The notes beneath the pieces are model-generated. The model saw only the letters and a program-made list of their open reading frames with translations. It had not been told where the DNA came from and ran no database searches. A stretch of 64,000 nt of DNA from Demequina gelatinilytica. GTDB taxonomy: Bacteria; Actinomycetota; Actinomycetes; Actinomycetales; Demequinaceae. The stretch lies in assembly GCF_000971115.1 (NCBI RefSeq), contig NZ_BBLV01000007.1, forward strand, positions 1 to 64,000, in the 5' to 3' direction. Of this stretch, positions 45,786 to 53,834 are shown in pieces (within the stretch, counting starts at the first letter, position 1; every line of letters begins with the position of its first letter). The position numbers were made by a program, and so were the translations under genes.

Positions 45786-48032
45786 TCAGTGGCGGAGCCC
45801 GAGCCGAGCGTGGAGTCGACGCAGGGGAGCGGGCGCCCACCAGTTCCAGTCGCCGAGGAGCGTCATCGTCGCGGGCACCAGCAGCATCCGCACCACCGTG
45901 GCGTCGAGGATCACCGCGACCGCGAGCCCGATCCCGACCTCCTTGATCATGAGGAGGTCTCCCAACGCGAAGCCCAGGAAGACGAGCACCACCACCGTCG
46001 CAGCGGAGGTGATGATCCTTCCCGAGCGCTGGAGGCCCTTCCGCACCGCGGCGTCGTTGTCCTCGCCGGCGTCGACGTACTCCTTCACCCGCGCGAGCAG
46101 GAAGACCTCGTAGTCCATCGCGAGCCCGAAGCCGAAGGCGGCGATGATCACCGCCACATAGGTCTCGATGCCTCCCGTGGAGGTGAAGCCGAGCGTCACC
46201 TCGAGGTGACCCTCGCCGAAGATCCACGTCACCACGCCGAGCGTGGCCAGGAGGGACAGCGTGTTGATCACCAGGGTCTTGAGGGGGACGAGCAGCGAGC
46301 CGGTCATCAGGAACAGCAGCACGAGCGTCGCGACCACCACCAAGGCACCGGCGAGCAGCGCGCCCTCGACGATCGCCGCGAGGAAGTCGATCTGCGTCGC
46401 GGCCACGCCGCCGACCTCGAGCTCGACAGGCTCGTCGAGCGCGCGGATGTCCTCCACCGCCTGCACGGCCTCCGGGCCCGACGGATCGGCGGCGTGGAGC
46501 CGCACCCCCACGAAGGTCTCGCCGTCCACGGTCTCGGCCGGGTCGACCCGCCGCACGCCCTCGACCTCCGCCACGTGATCGAGGAACCCTGCCAGCTCCG
46601 AGGCATCCGCGAGCGTGTGGAGGGTGATAGCCGGCTCTCCGAGGTCCGGGAAGCCCTCGCGGAAGGCCTCGACGAAGTCGCGCCGCTCGTTCCCCTGCGG
46701 CAGCGCCTCGATGTCGGAGTTGCGGAGCGTGATGCCCAGCACCGGGCTCGCGAGGACGAGCAGCAGCGCCGTCGCGCCGAGCACCACGAGCCACGGCCGT
46801 CGCTGACCCCACGCGGCGAGCCGCGAGAACGCGCCCTCGTCGCGGTCCACATCCGCCGTGGCGGCCAGCACGCGCCGGATCCCTGGCACGCGCGACAGCA
46901 GGCTCGGTCCCGTGATGCGCGGGGCGAGCAGGTACAGCACCGCGGGCACGATGGTGAGGGCGGCGATCATGGCGGTGAGCACCACGCCGACCGCGGCGCC
47001 GCCCATGCCCTTCATGATCACGGGTGCGAACAGGAGCAGGCCCCCTACCGCGATGGTGACGATGAGCGCGGAGAAGGTCACGGTCCGCCCGGCGGTCGCC
47101 ATCGTCGCCTCGAGGGCCTCCGCCCGCGCCGAGCGTGCGTCGCCTCCCCGTCGGTGCAGCTCCTCGCGGAAGCGCGAGACGATGAGCAGCCCGTAGTCGA
47201 TCGAGAGGCCGATGCCGAGCACGGTGACGACGTTCACCGCGCTCTGGTCCAGGTCGAGCAGGTAGGAGAACCCGTAGAGCACCGCAAGCCCGCCCGCGAT
47301 GGACGCGATCGCGCCCGTGAGCGGGGTGGCAGCGGCGAGGAAGCCGCCGAACACGAACACCATCACGATGAGCGCGGCGGGAAGCGAGATCATCTCGCCG
47401 GTGCGGAGATCGTGCTCGAGCTGACCCGTGAAGTCGTCGAAGACCAGCGGGTTCGACGAGGTGTCGGCGATCGCGTCGGGCTGCGTGGCACGCATGTCCG
47501 CGACGGCGTCGTCGACGATGCGCGACACCTCCTGGTGGAGCGGCAGCGGGTCGGCGTCACCGGGCGCGGCGAACCCCACATCGATGAGGAAGCCCGTCCC
47601 GTCGACGTCCACCAGCTCCTTCGCGAGGTCGCGTGCCCCGCTCTCCGCGACGGCTTCCGGGTCGAAGGCGGGGCCCGGCACCGCTCCGAAGGGGGAGGTG
47701 ACCACCGTGACGCCGTCGATCTCCGCGATGCGCCCGGCCGCCGCCTGCGTCGCCTCCTGGACGGCCGCATCGTCCAGCTCGACCTGCCGGACGTACGCGG
47801 TCGCGCCTGGGCCCTGGGACTCGTCGGCGGTGCGGAGCCGTGCCTGGTAGACCGCCCACGAGTCCGATCCCTCGACCAGCGGGGGACCGGTGGTGACCCG
47901 CTGGAACAGGCCCTCGCCGTTCACGCCCACCGTCGCGAGCGCGTACAGCGCGAGCGTGCCGATCACCGCGAGCGCCACGACCAGCCGCGGCGCCCGTGCG
48001 ATCAGCCTCCCGACCCGCGCGAATCCCCCCAC
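45786..48032 (-). CDS. MMPL family (RND-type) transporter
   Basis: A 748-aa membrane protein with two repeats, each having one helix, an outer-face domain and five helices. Family marks are NVVTVLGIGLSIDYGLLIVSRFREELHR and AAFGFGLAMDYEVFLLARVKEY, whose intramembrane Asp-Tyr pairs relay protons in MmpL3-like transporters. Length and layout fit the smaller MMPL group of Gram-positives. The substrate is likely a lipid or hydrophobic compound and cannot be named. The GTG at 48032 has TAGCAT 6 nt upstream. It is divergent from the SH3-CHAP gene. Confidence 0.92.
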   Translation of the reverse strand: MGGFARVGRLIARAPRLVVALAVIGTLALYALATVGVNGEGLFQRVTTGPPLVEGSDSWAVYQARLRTADESQGPGATAYVRQVELDDAAVQEATQAAAGRIAEIDGVTVVTSPFGAVPGPAFDPEAVAESGARDLAKELVDVDGTGFLIDVGFAAPGDADPLPLHQEVSRIVDDAVADMRATQPDAIADTSSNPLVFDDFTGQLEHDLRTGEMISLPAALIVMVFVFGGFLAAATPLTGAIASIAGGLAVLYGFSYLLDLDQSAVNVVTVLGIGLSIDYGLLIVSRFREELHRRGGDARSARAEALEATMATAGRTVTFSALIVTIAVGGLLLFAPVIMKGMGGAAVGVVLTAMIAALTIVPAVLYLLAPRITGPSLLSRVPGIRRVLAATADVDRDEGAFSRLAAWGQRRPWLVVLGATALLLVLASPVLGITLRNSDIEALPQGNERRDFVEAFREGFPDLGEPAITLHTLADASELAGFLDHVAEVEGVRRVDPAETVDGETFVGVRLHAADPSGPEAVQAVEDIRALDEPVELEVGGVAATQIDFLAAIVEGALLAGALVVVATLVLLFLMTGSLLVPLKTLVINTLSLLATLGVVTWIFGEGHLEVTLGFTSTGGIETYVAVIIAAFGFGLAMDYEVFLLARVKEYVDAGEDNDAAVRKGLQRSGRIITSAATVVVLVFLGFALGDLLMIKEVGIGLAVAVILDATVVRMLLVPATMTLLGDWNWWAPAPLRRLHARLGLRH

Positions 48033-48038
48033 GCGCCC

Positions 48039-48044
48039 ATGCTA
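48039..48044 (-). promoter_or_regulatory. -10 box of the MMPL gene (leaderless)
   Basis: On the minus strand TAGCAT ends 6 nt before the GTG at 48032, with no ribosome-binding sequence. Confidence 0.45.
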
Positions 48045-48091
48045 CGAGCGGCGCGTTACCAGGCGCATGCGGCGAATCGGCAGCCGTTTGC

Positions 48092-48215
48092 TAGCCTGCT
48101 CGCGTCCCACCGAGGGTGTGGCGCGATACGAGGCCCGGTCCACGTCGCGCCATCCGGGGCCATCCCGACCGAATCGAAAGCCGCTGAGGGCCTATCCGCC
48201 GATCGGAGAAGTTCC
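48092..48215 (+). promoter_or_regulatory. Promoter and about 110-nt leader of the SH3-CHAP gene
   Basis: TAGCCT (48092-48097) is the likely -10 box. The leader contains a perfect 8-bp inverted repeat, TGGCGCGA (48119-48126) and TCGCGCCA (48145-48152), and ends with GGAGAA before the ATG. Long leaders of actinobacterial cell-wall hydrolase genes can be c-di-AMP riboswitches, but the conserved ydaO core is not evident here. Confidence 0.4.
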
Positions 48216-49265
48216 ATGCCCATCACCCAGTCCCCGAAGCTCGCCGTGCGCATCGTCGCCTTGAGCATCGCCGCGGCCTCGACGCTGCTGCTGGCCGCGC
48301 CCGCAGGCGCCGTCGCGGCGCCGGCGACCGCGCCGGAGACCGCCGCGGTGCCCACCGCCCAGGTCCACACCGTCGACGCATCAGCCGTGTCCAAGGGCGC
48401 GTCCCTGTGGGTCACCGCGAAGTTCCTGCAGCTGCGCACCGGCCCGGCCAACGGCTACAAGATCACCGCGGGCGGCTACCGCGATGCGCGCGTGGTCGCG
48501 ACCGGCAAGCGCTCCAACGGTTGGATCGAGGTGAAGATCGCCGGTGTCCGCGCATGGGCCCCCGCGAAGTTCTTCACGTTCAGCAAGCCCGGCTGGGACC
48601 CGATCCGCGTGGGCACCACCGCGAAGTCGCTCGAGCTGCGTGCCCGTCCCACGAGCGGATCCGACGTGGTGGCCACCGCCTCGCGCGGCTCGAAGGCGAT
48701 CTTCACGCGAGTCCAGAAGAACGGCTGGTGGGAGGTCAAGATCGACGGCGTCTACGCCTGGACGCCTCAGAAGTTCCTCAACGTCGGCGGCTACTACAAC
48801 CGCTCGCGGCTCCTGTCGGTGATGCACGGCGAGGTCGGCTACCGCGAGCCGGCGTGGCGCGTCAACAAGTACAACTCGTGGATCGGCGGCAGCAACGCCT
48901 GGTGCTCGGTGTTCGTCTCGTGGGCCTTCGATCGTGCGGGCTACCCCGCGGGCGTGCCCTACCGTGACCACTTCGACAACTACGTCGCGGACCTCCGTCG
49001 CGCGGGCGTGCTCGACACGTCCGTGACCGCGAGCGACCTCAAGCGTGGCGACGTGGTCCTCATCGACTGGTACCCCTACAACGGCCCGACCCACACCGGC
49101 ACCGTCGATCACGTCGACGGCAGCACCGTGTGGCTGGTCGAGGGCAACACGAATCGGGCGACCGGTGTCAACGGCCGCGGCGTCTGGTACCGCCAGCGCA
49201 ACATCGTCGACGTCTACGCGGTCTACGACCCCACGGAGTACGCTCGCGCGACGATGCTCTGGTAG
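48216..49265 (+). CDS. Secreted SH3- and CHAP-domain cell-wall hydrolase
   Basis: A 349-aa exported protein. The signal peptide covers about 1-35, with an AVAAPA cleavage region. Two SH3b-like repeats follow (about 60-122 and 131-190), each with an LELRA/LQLRT, NGWWEVKI and AWAPAKFF-type pattern. The C-terminal CHAP amidase/peptidase domain has C230 in NAWCSVFVSW, H293 in THTGTVDHV and the EGNT element near 309. It should cut peptidoglycan peptides outside the cell. The ATG at 48216 has GGAGAA 5 nt upstream. Confidence 0.9.
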   Translation: MPITQSPKLAVRIVALSIAAASTLLLAAPAGAVAAPATAPETAAVPTAQVHTVDASAVSKGASLWVTAKFLQLRTGPANGYKITAGGYRDARVVATGKRSNGWIEVKIAGVRAWAPAKFFTFSKPGWDPIRVGTTAKSLELRARPTSGSDVVATASRGSKAIFTRVQKNGWWEVKIDGVYAWTPQKFLNVGGYYNRSRLLSVMHGEVGYREPAWRVNKYNSWIGGSNAWCSVFVSWAFDRAGYPAGVPYRDHFDNYVADLRRAGVLDTSVTASDLKRGDVVLIDWYPYNGPTHTGTVDHVDGSTVWLVEGNTNRATGVNGRGVWYRQRNIVDVYAVYDPTEYARATMLW

Positions 49266-49279
49266 TCGGACCCACCGCC

Positions 49280-49285
49280 TAACCT
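49280..49285 (+). promoter_or_regulatory. -10 box of rarA (leaderless)
   Basis: TAACCT ends 6 nt before the rarA ATG; there is no Shine-Dalgarno sequence. Confidence 0.45.
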
Positions 49286-49291
49286 GAGCGC

Positions 49292-50614
49292 ATGGATCTG
49301 TTCGATGCCGCGCGCACCGACGCGTCGGGCGTGCCGGAGACGCTGGGCAACGCGCCGCTCGCGGTACGCATGCGTCCGCGGAACCTCGATGAGGTGGTGG
49401 GGCAGCAGCACCTCCTGACGGAGGGCTCGCCGCTCCGCCGCCTCATCGGCGACCATGCCCCGGCGACGAGCGTGGTCCTGTGGGGCCCGCCCGGCACGGG
49501 CAAGACCACCCTGGCCTACCTCGTCGCGGGCAACCGCCGCTTCGTCGAGCTGTCCGCGGTCACCGCCGGGGTCAAGGACGTCCGTGCCGTCGTCGACGAC
49601 TCCAAGAGGCGTATCGCCACCGGGGAGCGCGAGACGGTGCTCTTCGTCGACGAGATCCACCGTTTCACGCGGTCCCAGCAGGACGCGCTCCTGCCGGCGG
49701 TCGAGAACCGCTGGGTGACGCTCATCGGCGCCACCACGGAGAACCCCTCGTTCTCCGTGGTGGGGCCGCTGCTGTCGCGATCGCTGCTGCTGGTGCTGCA
49801 GCCGCTCGCCTCGAGCGACATCGCGGAGGTCCTCGCACGCGCGGTCGAGGACGCCCGGGGCCTGGGCGGCTCGGTCACGCTCGAGGACGATGCGCGGGAC
49901 CACATCCTCCGCGTCGCCGGCGCCGATGCGCGCAAGGCGCTCACGCTGCTCGAGTCGATCGCGCAGGCCGCAGGCCCGGAGCGGCTGGTCACGGCGGCGC
50001 TCGCCGAGGCGACCATGGACGCGGCGCTGGTCGCCTACGACAAGTCGGGCGACCAGCACTACGACGTCATCAGCGCCTTCATCAAGTCCGTGCGCGGCTC
50101 GGACGTCGACGCCGCGCTGCATTATCTGGCGCGCATGGTGGTGGCGGGGGAGGACCCGCGCTTCATCGCGCGGCGGCTCGTGATCCTCGCGGCCGAGGAC
50201 ATCGGCATGGCCGACCCCCAGGGGCTGGTGATCGCCCAGGCGGCCGCCGACGCGGTGAGCTTCATCGGCATGCCGGAGGGCCGCATCGTCCTCGCGGAGG
50301 CCACCACGTACCTCGCGAGCGCGCCCAAGTCGAACCGCTCCTACCGTGCGATCGACGCGGCCATCGCGGATGTCCGCGCCGGACGTGCCGGCGTGGTCCC
50401 CGAGCACCTGCGCGATGCGCACTACGCGGGAGCCGAGAGGCTCGGGCATGGGACCACCTATCTGTACGCGCATGACGCCCCGCACGGCGTCGCCGCGCAG
50501 GAGTACCTGCCCGAGGCGCTGCGGGACGCTCGCTACTACGAGCCGACCGATCACGGGTACGAACGCACCCTCACCGAGCGTTTGCGCACCATCAGGGGGA
50601 TGCTGGGGCGCTAG
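49292..50614 (+). CDS. rarA: Replication-associated recombination protein A (RarA/MgsA AAA+ ATPase)
   Basis: A 440-aa AAA+ ATPase related to clamp loaders and acting at stalled replication forks. Walker A is WGPPGTGKTT with K71, Walker B is VLFVDEIHRF with D120-E121, sensor 1 is LIGATTENPSF. The C-terminal tetramerisation part holds DVISAFIKSVRGSD and AGEDPRFIARRLVILAAED, as in the family. The N terminus MDLFDAA is conserved, fixing the ATG. In M. tuberculosis this gene lies between aspS and alaS, as here. Confidence 0.95.
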   Translation: MDLFDAARTDASGVPETLGNAPLAVRMRPRNLDEVVGQQHLLTEGSPLRRLIGDHAPATSVVLWGPPGTGKTTLAYLVAGNRRFVELSAVTAGVKDVRAVVDDSKRRIATGERETVLFVDEIHRFTRSQQDALLPAVENRWVTLIGATTENPSFSVVGPLLSRSLLLVLQPLASSDIAEVLARAVEDARGLGGSVTLEDDARDHILRVAGADARKALTLLESIAQAAGPERLVTAALAEATMDAALVAYDKSGDQHYDVISAFIKSVRGSDVDAALHYLARMVVAGEDPRFIARRLVILAAEDIGMADPQGLVIAQAAADAVSFIGMPEGRIVLAEATTYLASAPKSNRSYRAIDAAIADVRAGRAGVVPEHLRDAHYAGAERLGHGTTYLYAHDAPHGVAAQEYLPEALRDARYYEPTDHGYERTLTERLRTIRGMLGR

Positions 50615-50668
50615 TCTCACCGCGGTAGGACTCGTCAGAGTCGTCGTCATGAGCGGGGGACCATCCGG

Positions 50669-52873
50669 ATGCGTCAGTTCTCGATCCATCGTCACGTGCG
50701 GGGGCTGGCGGCCGTGGCCGTCGCCTCCGCTCTCACCGTCAGCGGGCTGTCCGCGGCCCAGGCCGCCGAGGACGGCGTCGAGACGGTCGAGGGCTATCTT
50801 GTCCGCACGCTCTCCGCGGCGGCGACCCTCGACACCGCGGGCGAGGTCGAGGAGACGTTCATCGTCGACTCCGAGACCGACGAGATGATCCCCGTGACGG
50901 TCGACGGGTCCATCGACGTCGACTTCGGCACGGCCGTCGTCGCGGATGTCGACACGGGCACCGGTGAGATCCTCGACATCGCGCCCGTGGACGTGCGGGT
51001 CGCCAAGGTGAACGCGACCGGCGTCCACCGCGCCTACGTGCTCACCGTCGGGAACGGGACGTACCCCGCCATGAGCCTCGACGACGCGCGCCAGGACCTG
51101 GTGGACTCCGCGGACTACTGGGTCGCGCAGTCGCGCGGCACCATCAGCAGCTTCGACGTGGCGGCCGCCGCGACGGCGACCCACGCCACGCCCTGCATGT
51201 CGTACACGAAGCTCTGGACCTACGCGAAGTCGCAGTTCCCCGGCATCGACTTCGACGCCGACACCAACCACCTGGTGGTCTACACGCCTGAGGCCTGCGC
51301 GGACGGCTACGGCTACGCCGGCATCGCGACCGTCCCGAGCGGCACGCTCGCGGGCGGCCTCATCCACATCGCGTCGGCCGGCATCACGGTGACCGCGCAC
51401 GAGATCGGGCACAACCTGGGTCTCGGGCACGCGAGCGTCCGTGTGGCGACCCTCCCCGGCTACGCCGAGGAGCTCGAGTACTACGGCATCTTCAGCATCC
51501 AGGGCGGTGCCTTCGACGGCTACACGCCGCCCGCGCTCGACGCCGCCTGGCGCGACTACCTCGGGCTCGACGGCTACGAGTACCAGGCTCTCGAGGCGGA
51601 GCTCGACCCGATGCTCCCCGACGAGCTCACGGTCACGTTGAACGAGGCCTCCTCGACCAGCGGGCTGACCGCGGTCAAGCTCACCGACCCCGCGTCCGGC
51701 GAGGAGACGTTCGTCGAGTACCGGGGGGCCGGCGGCTACGACGCGACAGCGTTCTACGCCTCCGCATCCCCGTACCTGGAGGCGGTCGACGGTCGCGGCG
51801 GAGCCCACTACCTCGACTACACGCCCGGCGTGGTGATCTCGGAGCTGGACCGCGACTACGCCGAGCTCACGTTCCTCACCCAGGAGGGCGCGAGCGACTG
51901 GGACATGGCCTCGCTGCTCGCCTCCGAGACCTACACGGACCCTGACGGCGCCTACGCGGTCACCGTGACGTCGCTGTCGGACTCGACGGCGCAGCTCACC
52001 ATCCGGACGGGCACGCTCTCGGGCATCGCCCAGACGTCGACCAAGGTGTCGGTGCCGGCGGTCTACCAGGGCACCGTGCCGCAGGCCAAGGTGGTCGTCA
52101 CCTCCGGCACCACGCCGACCGGCAAGGTGACGGTGTACGTCGACGGGGTCAAGCACGCGACCTCGACGCTCAACGACGCCGGCAAGACCTGGGTGAAGCT
52201 GCCCGCGGACCTCGCGGTCGGCAGCCACACCGTCCGTGCCGTCTACGCGGGGAGCGAGCAGCACGCGACGTCCTCGGCCAAGACGGGCGCCCGGGTGAAC
52301 GCGAAGATCACCAGCAGCGCCACCGCCTCCGCGCCGTCGGTGCCGTACGGCACGCAGGCCAAGGTGACCGTGTCCATCCCCGCGGCGAAGGGGTACGGCG
52401 GCAAGGTGACCCTGACCCAGGGGACGCGCACGTGGAGCAAGGCCGTCAACCCCGCCACGGGGAAGGTCTCGCTCTGGATGCCCGCCGGATGGAAGCCCGG
52501 CACGCGCACGGTGGAGGTCAGGTACTCGGGAACGGCGGAGGTCAAGGCGGCGCGCACGAGCGTGTCGGTGGTGACCATCAAGGCGGCTCCCACCGTCCGT
52601 GTCCCGAGCGCCACGAACGTCAAGGTGGGCAGGAGGGCGACCCTGGACGTGGTGGTCTCCGGACCGCTCGACGCCTACGAGCGCGGCACCGTGCAGGCGT
52701 ACGTCGACGGCAAGGCCGTGACGTCCCAGGTCTCGCTCACGCGGTCGGGCACCCGGTTCGTCGCGACGCTGCGGACCACCGTGCTTCCTGAGGGCCGTCT
52801 GTCGATCAGGTACACGTCCAAGAATGCGTACCTGAAGTCGAAGGTACAGCGCACGCGCTACGTGGTGAAGTAG
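50669..52873 (+). CDS. Secreted M11-like zinc metalloprotease with Ig-like repeats
   Basis: A 734-aa exported protein. The signal peptide covers about 1-32 (ending SAAQA). The protease domain contains the zincin motif HEIGHNLGLGH at 244-254 (E245 catalytic) after a GYAGIATVPSG segment, resembling gametolysin (M11) peptidases. About 460 onward are Ig-like repeats with TSGTTPTGKVTVYVDG and VRAVYAGSEQHA, known as a bacterial Ig-like 3 type, probably for binding or spacing. No sortase or lipid anchor is visible. It probably digests extracellular protein. GTG/ATG choice: ATG 50669 fits the signal peptide. Substrate unknown. Confidence 0.85.
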   Translation: MRQFSIHRHVRGLAAVAVASALTVSGLSAAQAAEDGVETVEGYLVRTLSAAATLDTAGEVEETFIVDSETDEMIPVTVDGSIDVDFGTAVVADVDTGTGEILDIAPVDVRVAKVNATGVHRAYVLTVGNGTYPAMSLDDARQDLVDSADYWVAQSRGTISSFDVAAAATATHATPCMSYTKLWTYAKSQFPGIDFDADTNHLVVYTPEACADGYGYAGIATVPSGTLAGGLIHIASAGITVTAHEIGHNLGLGHASVRVATLPGYAEELEYYGIFSIQGGAFDGYTPPALDAAWRDYLGLDGYEYQALEAELDPMLPDELTVTLNEASSTSGLTAVKLTDPASGEETFVEYRGAGGYDATAFYASASPYLEAVDGRGGAHYLDYTPGVVISELDRDYAELTFLTQEGASDWDMASLLASETYTDPDGAYAVTVTSLSDSTAQLTIRTGTLSGIAQTSTKVSVPAVYQGTVPQAKVVVTSGTTPTGKVTVYVDGVKHATSTLNDAGKTWVKLPADLAVGSHTVRAVYAGSEQHATSSAKTGARVNAKITSSATASAPSVPYGTQAKVTVSIPAAKGYGGKVTLTQGTRTWSKAVNPATGKVSLWMPAGWKPGTRTVEVRYSGTAEVKAARTSVSVVTIKAAPTVRVPSATNVKVGRRATLDVVVSGPLDAYERGTVQAYVDGKAVTSQVSLTRSGTRFVATLRTTVLPEGRLSIRYTSKNAYLKSKVQRTRYVVK

Positions 52874-52945
52874 CGGGCACGCCCGGCGCCGCGACACGCG
52901 GGGACCGGCCGACACCGACCTCTTCGGTGAAGGGTGACCTCCTGG

Positions 52946-53054
52946 TATAGTTGATGAGCCCTCGCGGACGGTTGGCTGCTGTCGCCGCGAACTCAGCACA
53001 TATCGATCATTTCCTCGGACGCATCCGCGCGCCCGGGGAGCTGTGAAGGAAATC
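52946..53054 (+). promoter_or_regulatory. Promoter and ~100-nt leader of rpsD
   Basis: TATAGT (52946-52951) with TTCGGT at 52923-52928 (17-bp spacing) makes a likely promoter, the best -10 box in this region. The transcript would carry about 97 nt before the ATG at 53055. This is long compared with other leaders here and suits autoregulation by ribosomal protein S4, as known in other bacteria; the RNA structure was not determined. Confidence 0.5.
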
Positions 53055-53681
53055 ATGACCTCTGTTCAGAAGGCACGTCGCCAGGTCCGCCTGTCGCGCA
53101 GCCTCGGGATCGCCCTGACCCCGAAGGCCGTCAAGCACTTCGAGAAGCGCCCGTACCCCCCGGGCGAGCACGGCCGCACCGCCCGCCGCAAGGAGAGCGA
53201 CTACGCCGTGCGTCTGCGCGAGAAGCAGCGTCTTCGCGCGCAGTACGGCCTTCGCGAGAAGCAGATGACCTCGACCTACGCCGAGGCCAAGAAGGAGACC
53301 GGTCTGACCGGTGAGGCCTTCGTCGAGCTTCTCGAGATGCGTCTCGACGCCCTGGTGCTCCGTGCCGGCTTCGCCCGCACGATCCTCCAGGCCCGTCAGT
53401 CGGTCCTGCACCGCCACATCCTCGTGGACGGCAAGATCGTCGACCGCCCCTCGTTCCGCGTGAAGCCGGGCCAGACCATCCAGGTCAAGCCCAAGGCCGT
53501 CACCATGGAGCCCTACATGGCCGCCGCCGCCGGTGCTCACCGCGACGTGCTGCCCCAGGTGCCGGAGTACCTCAACGTCACGCTTGAGAAGCTCACCGCC
53601 ACGCTGGTCCGCCGCCCCAAGCGCGCCGAGGTCCCCGTGACCTGCGACGTGCAGCTGGTCGTCGAGTACTACGCTCGCTAA
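53055..53681 (+). CDS. rpsD: 30S ribosomal protein S4
   Basis: A 208-aa primary 16S rRNA-binding protein needed for early 30S assembly. The start MTSVQKARRQVRLSRSLGI matches actinobacterial S4, with AAGGAA just upstream; an upstream in-frame GTG would add four residues. The S4 RNA-binding domain is seen in MRLDALVLRAGFARTILQARQSVLHRHILVDG. The N-terminal zinc-finger cysteines of some S4 proteins are absent, so this is the zinc-independent form. It is alone, far from an rpoA/rpsK cluster, with its own promoter and terminator. Confidence 0.97.
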   Translation: MTSVQKARRQVRLSRSLGIALTPKAVKHFEKRPYPPGEHGRTARRKESDYAVRLREKQRLRAQYGLREKQMTSTYAEAKKETGLTGEAFVELLEMRLDALVLRAGFARTILQARQSVLHRHILVDGKIVDRPSFRVKPGQTIQVKPKAVTMEPYMAAAAGAHRDVLPQVPEYLNVTLEKLTATLVRRPKRAEVPVTCDVQLVVEYYAR

Positions 53682-53719
53682 GGCGCACCGGTGAGGCCCT
53701 CGCGGGCCCACCAGCAGCG

Positions 53720-53761
53720 GCCGCGGTGCGCCGCCCCTCGGGGTGGTGCACCGCGGCTTTT
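53720..53761 (+). terminator. Intrinsic terminator after rpsD
   Basis: GCCGCGGTGC (53720-53729) pairs with GCACCGCGGC (53748-53757), with further GC pairs inside, followed directly by TTTT (53758-53761). It is the most canonical terminator in the window. Confidence 0.85.
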
Positions 53762-53834
53762 CTGCACGATGCAGGGTGGACCAGGCGCGGATCGCGCCGC
53801 CGGTCCCGGACACGAGAAGGACTGAGAACCAAGC

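Noticed and set aside
48104-48215. c-di-AMP (ydaO) riboswitch before the SH3-CHAP gene
   Set aside because: The gene type fits, but I could not find the conserved ydaO core or its pseudoknot pairing. Kept only as an unknown structured leader.
45759-48215. A single giant plus-strand gene running into the SH3-CHAP gene
   Set aside because: The upstream part is antisense to the MMPL gene. The signal peptide and ribosome site place the true start at 48216.
49223-53056. Very long minus-strand open frames opposite rarA and the metalloprotease, and similar ones opposite alaS (53007-56687) and treY (2063-4702 plus)
   Set aside because: They lie antisense to well-supported genes and read as Arg/Ala/Gly/Val-rich strings without recognisable motifs. 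Long open antisense frames are expected in GC-rich coding DNA.
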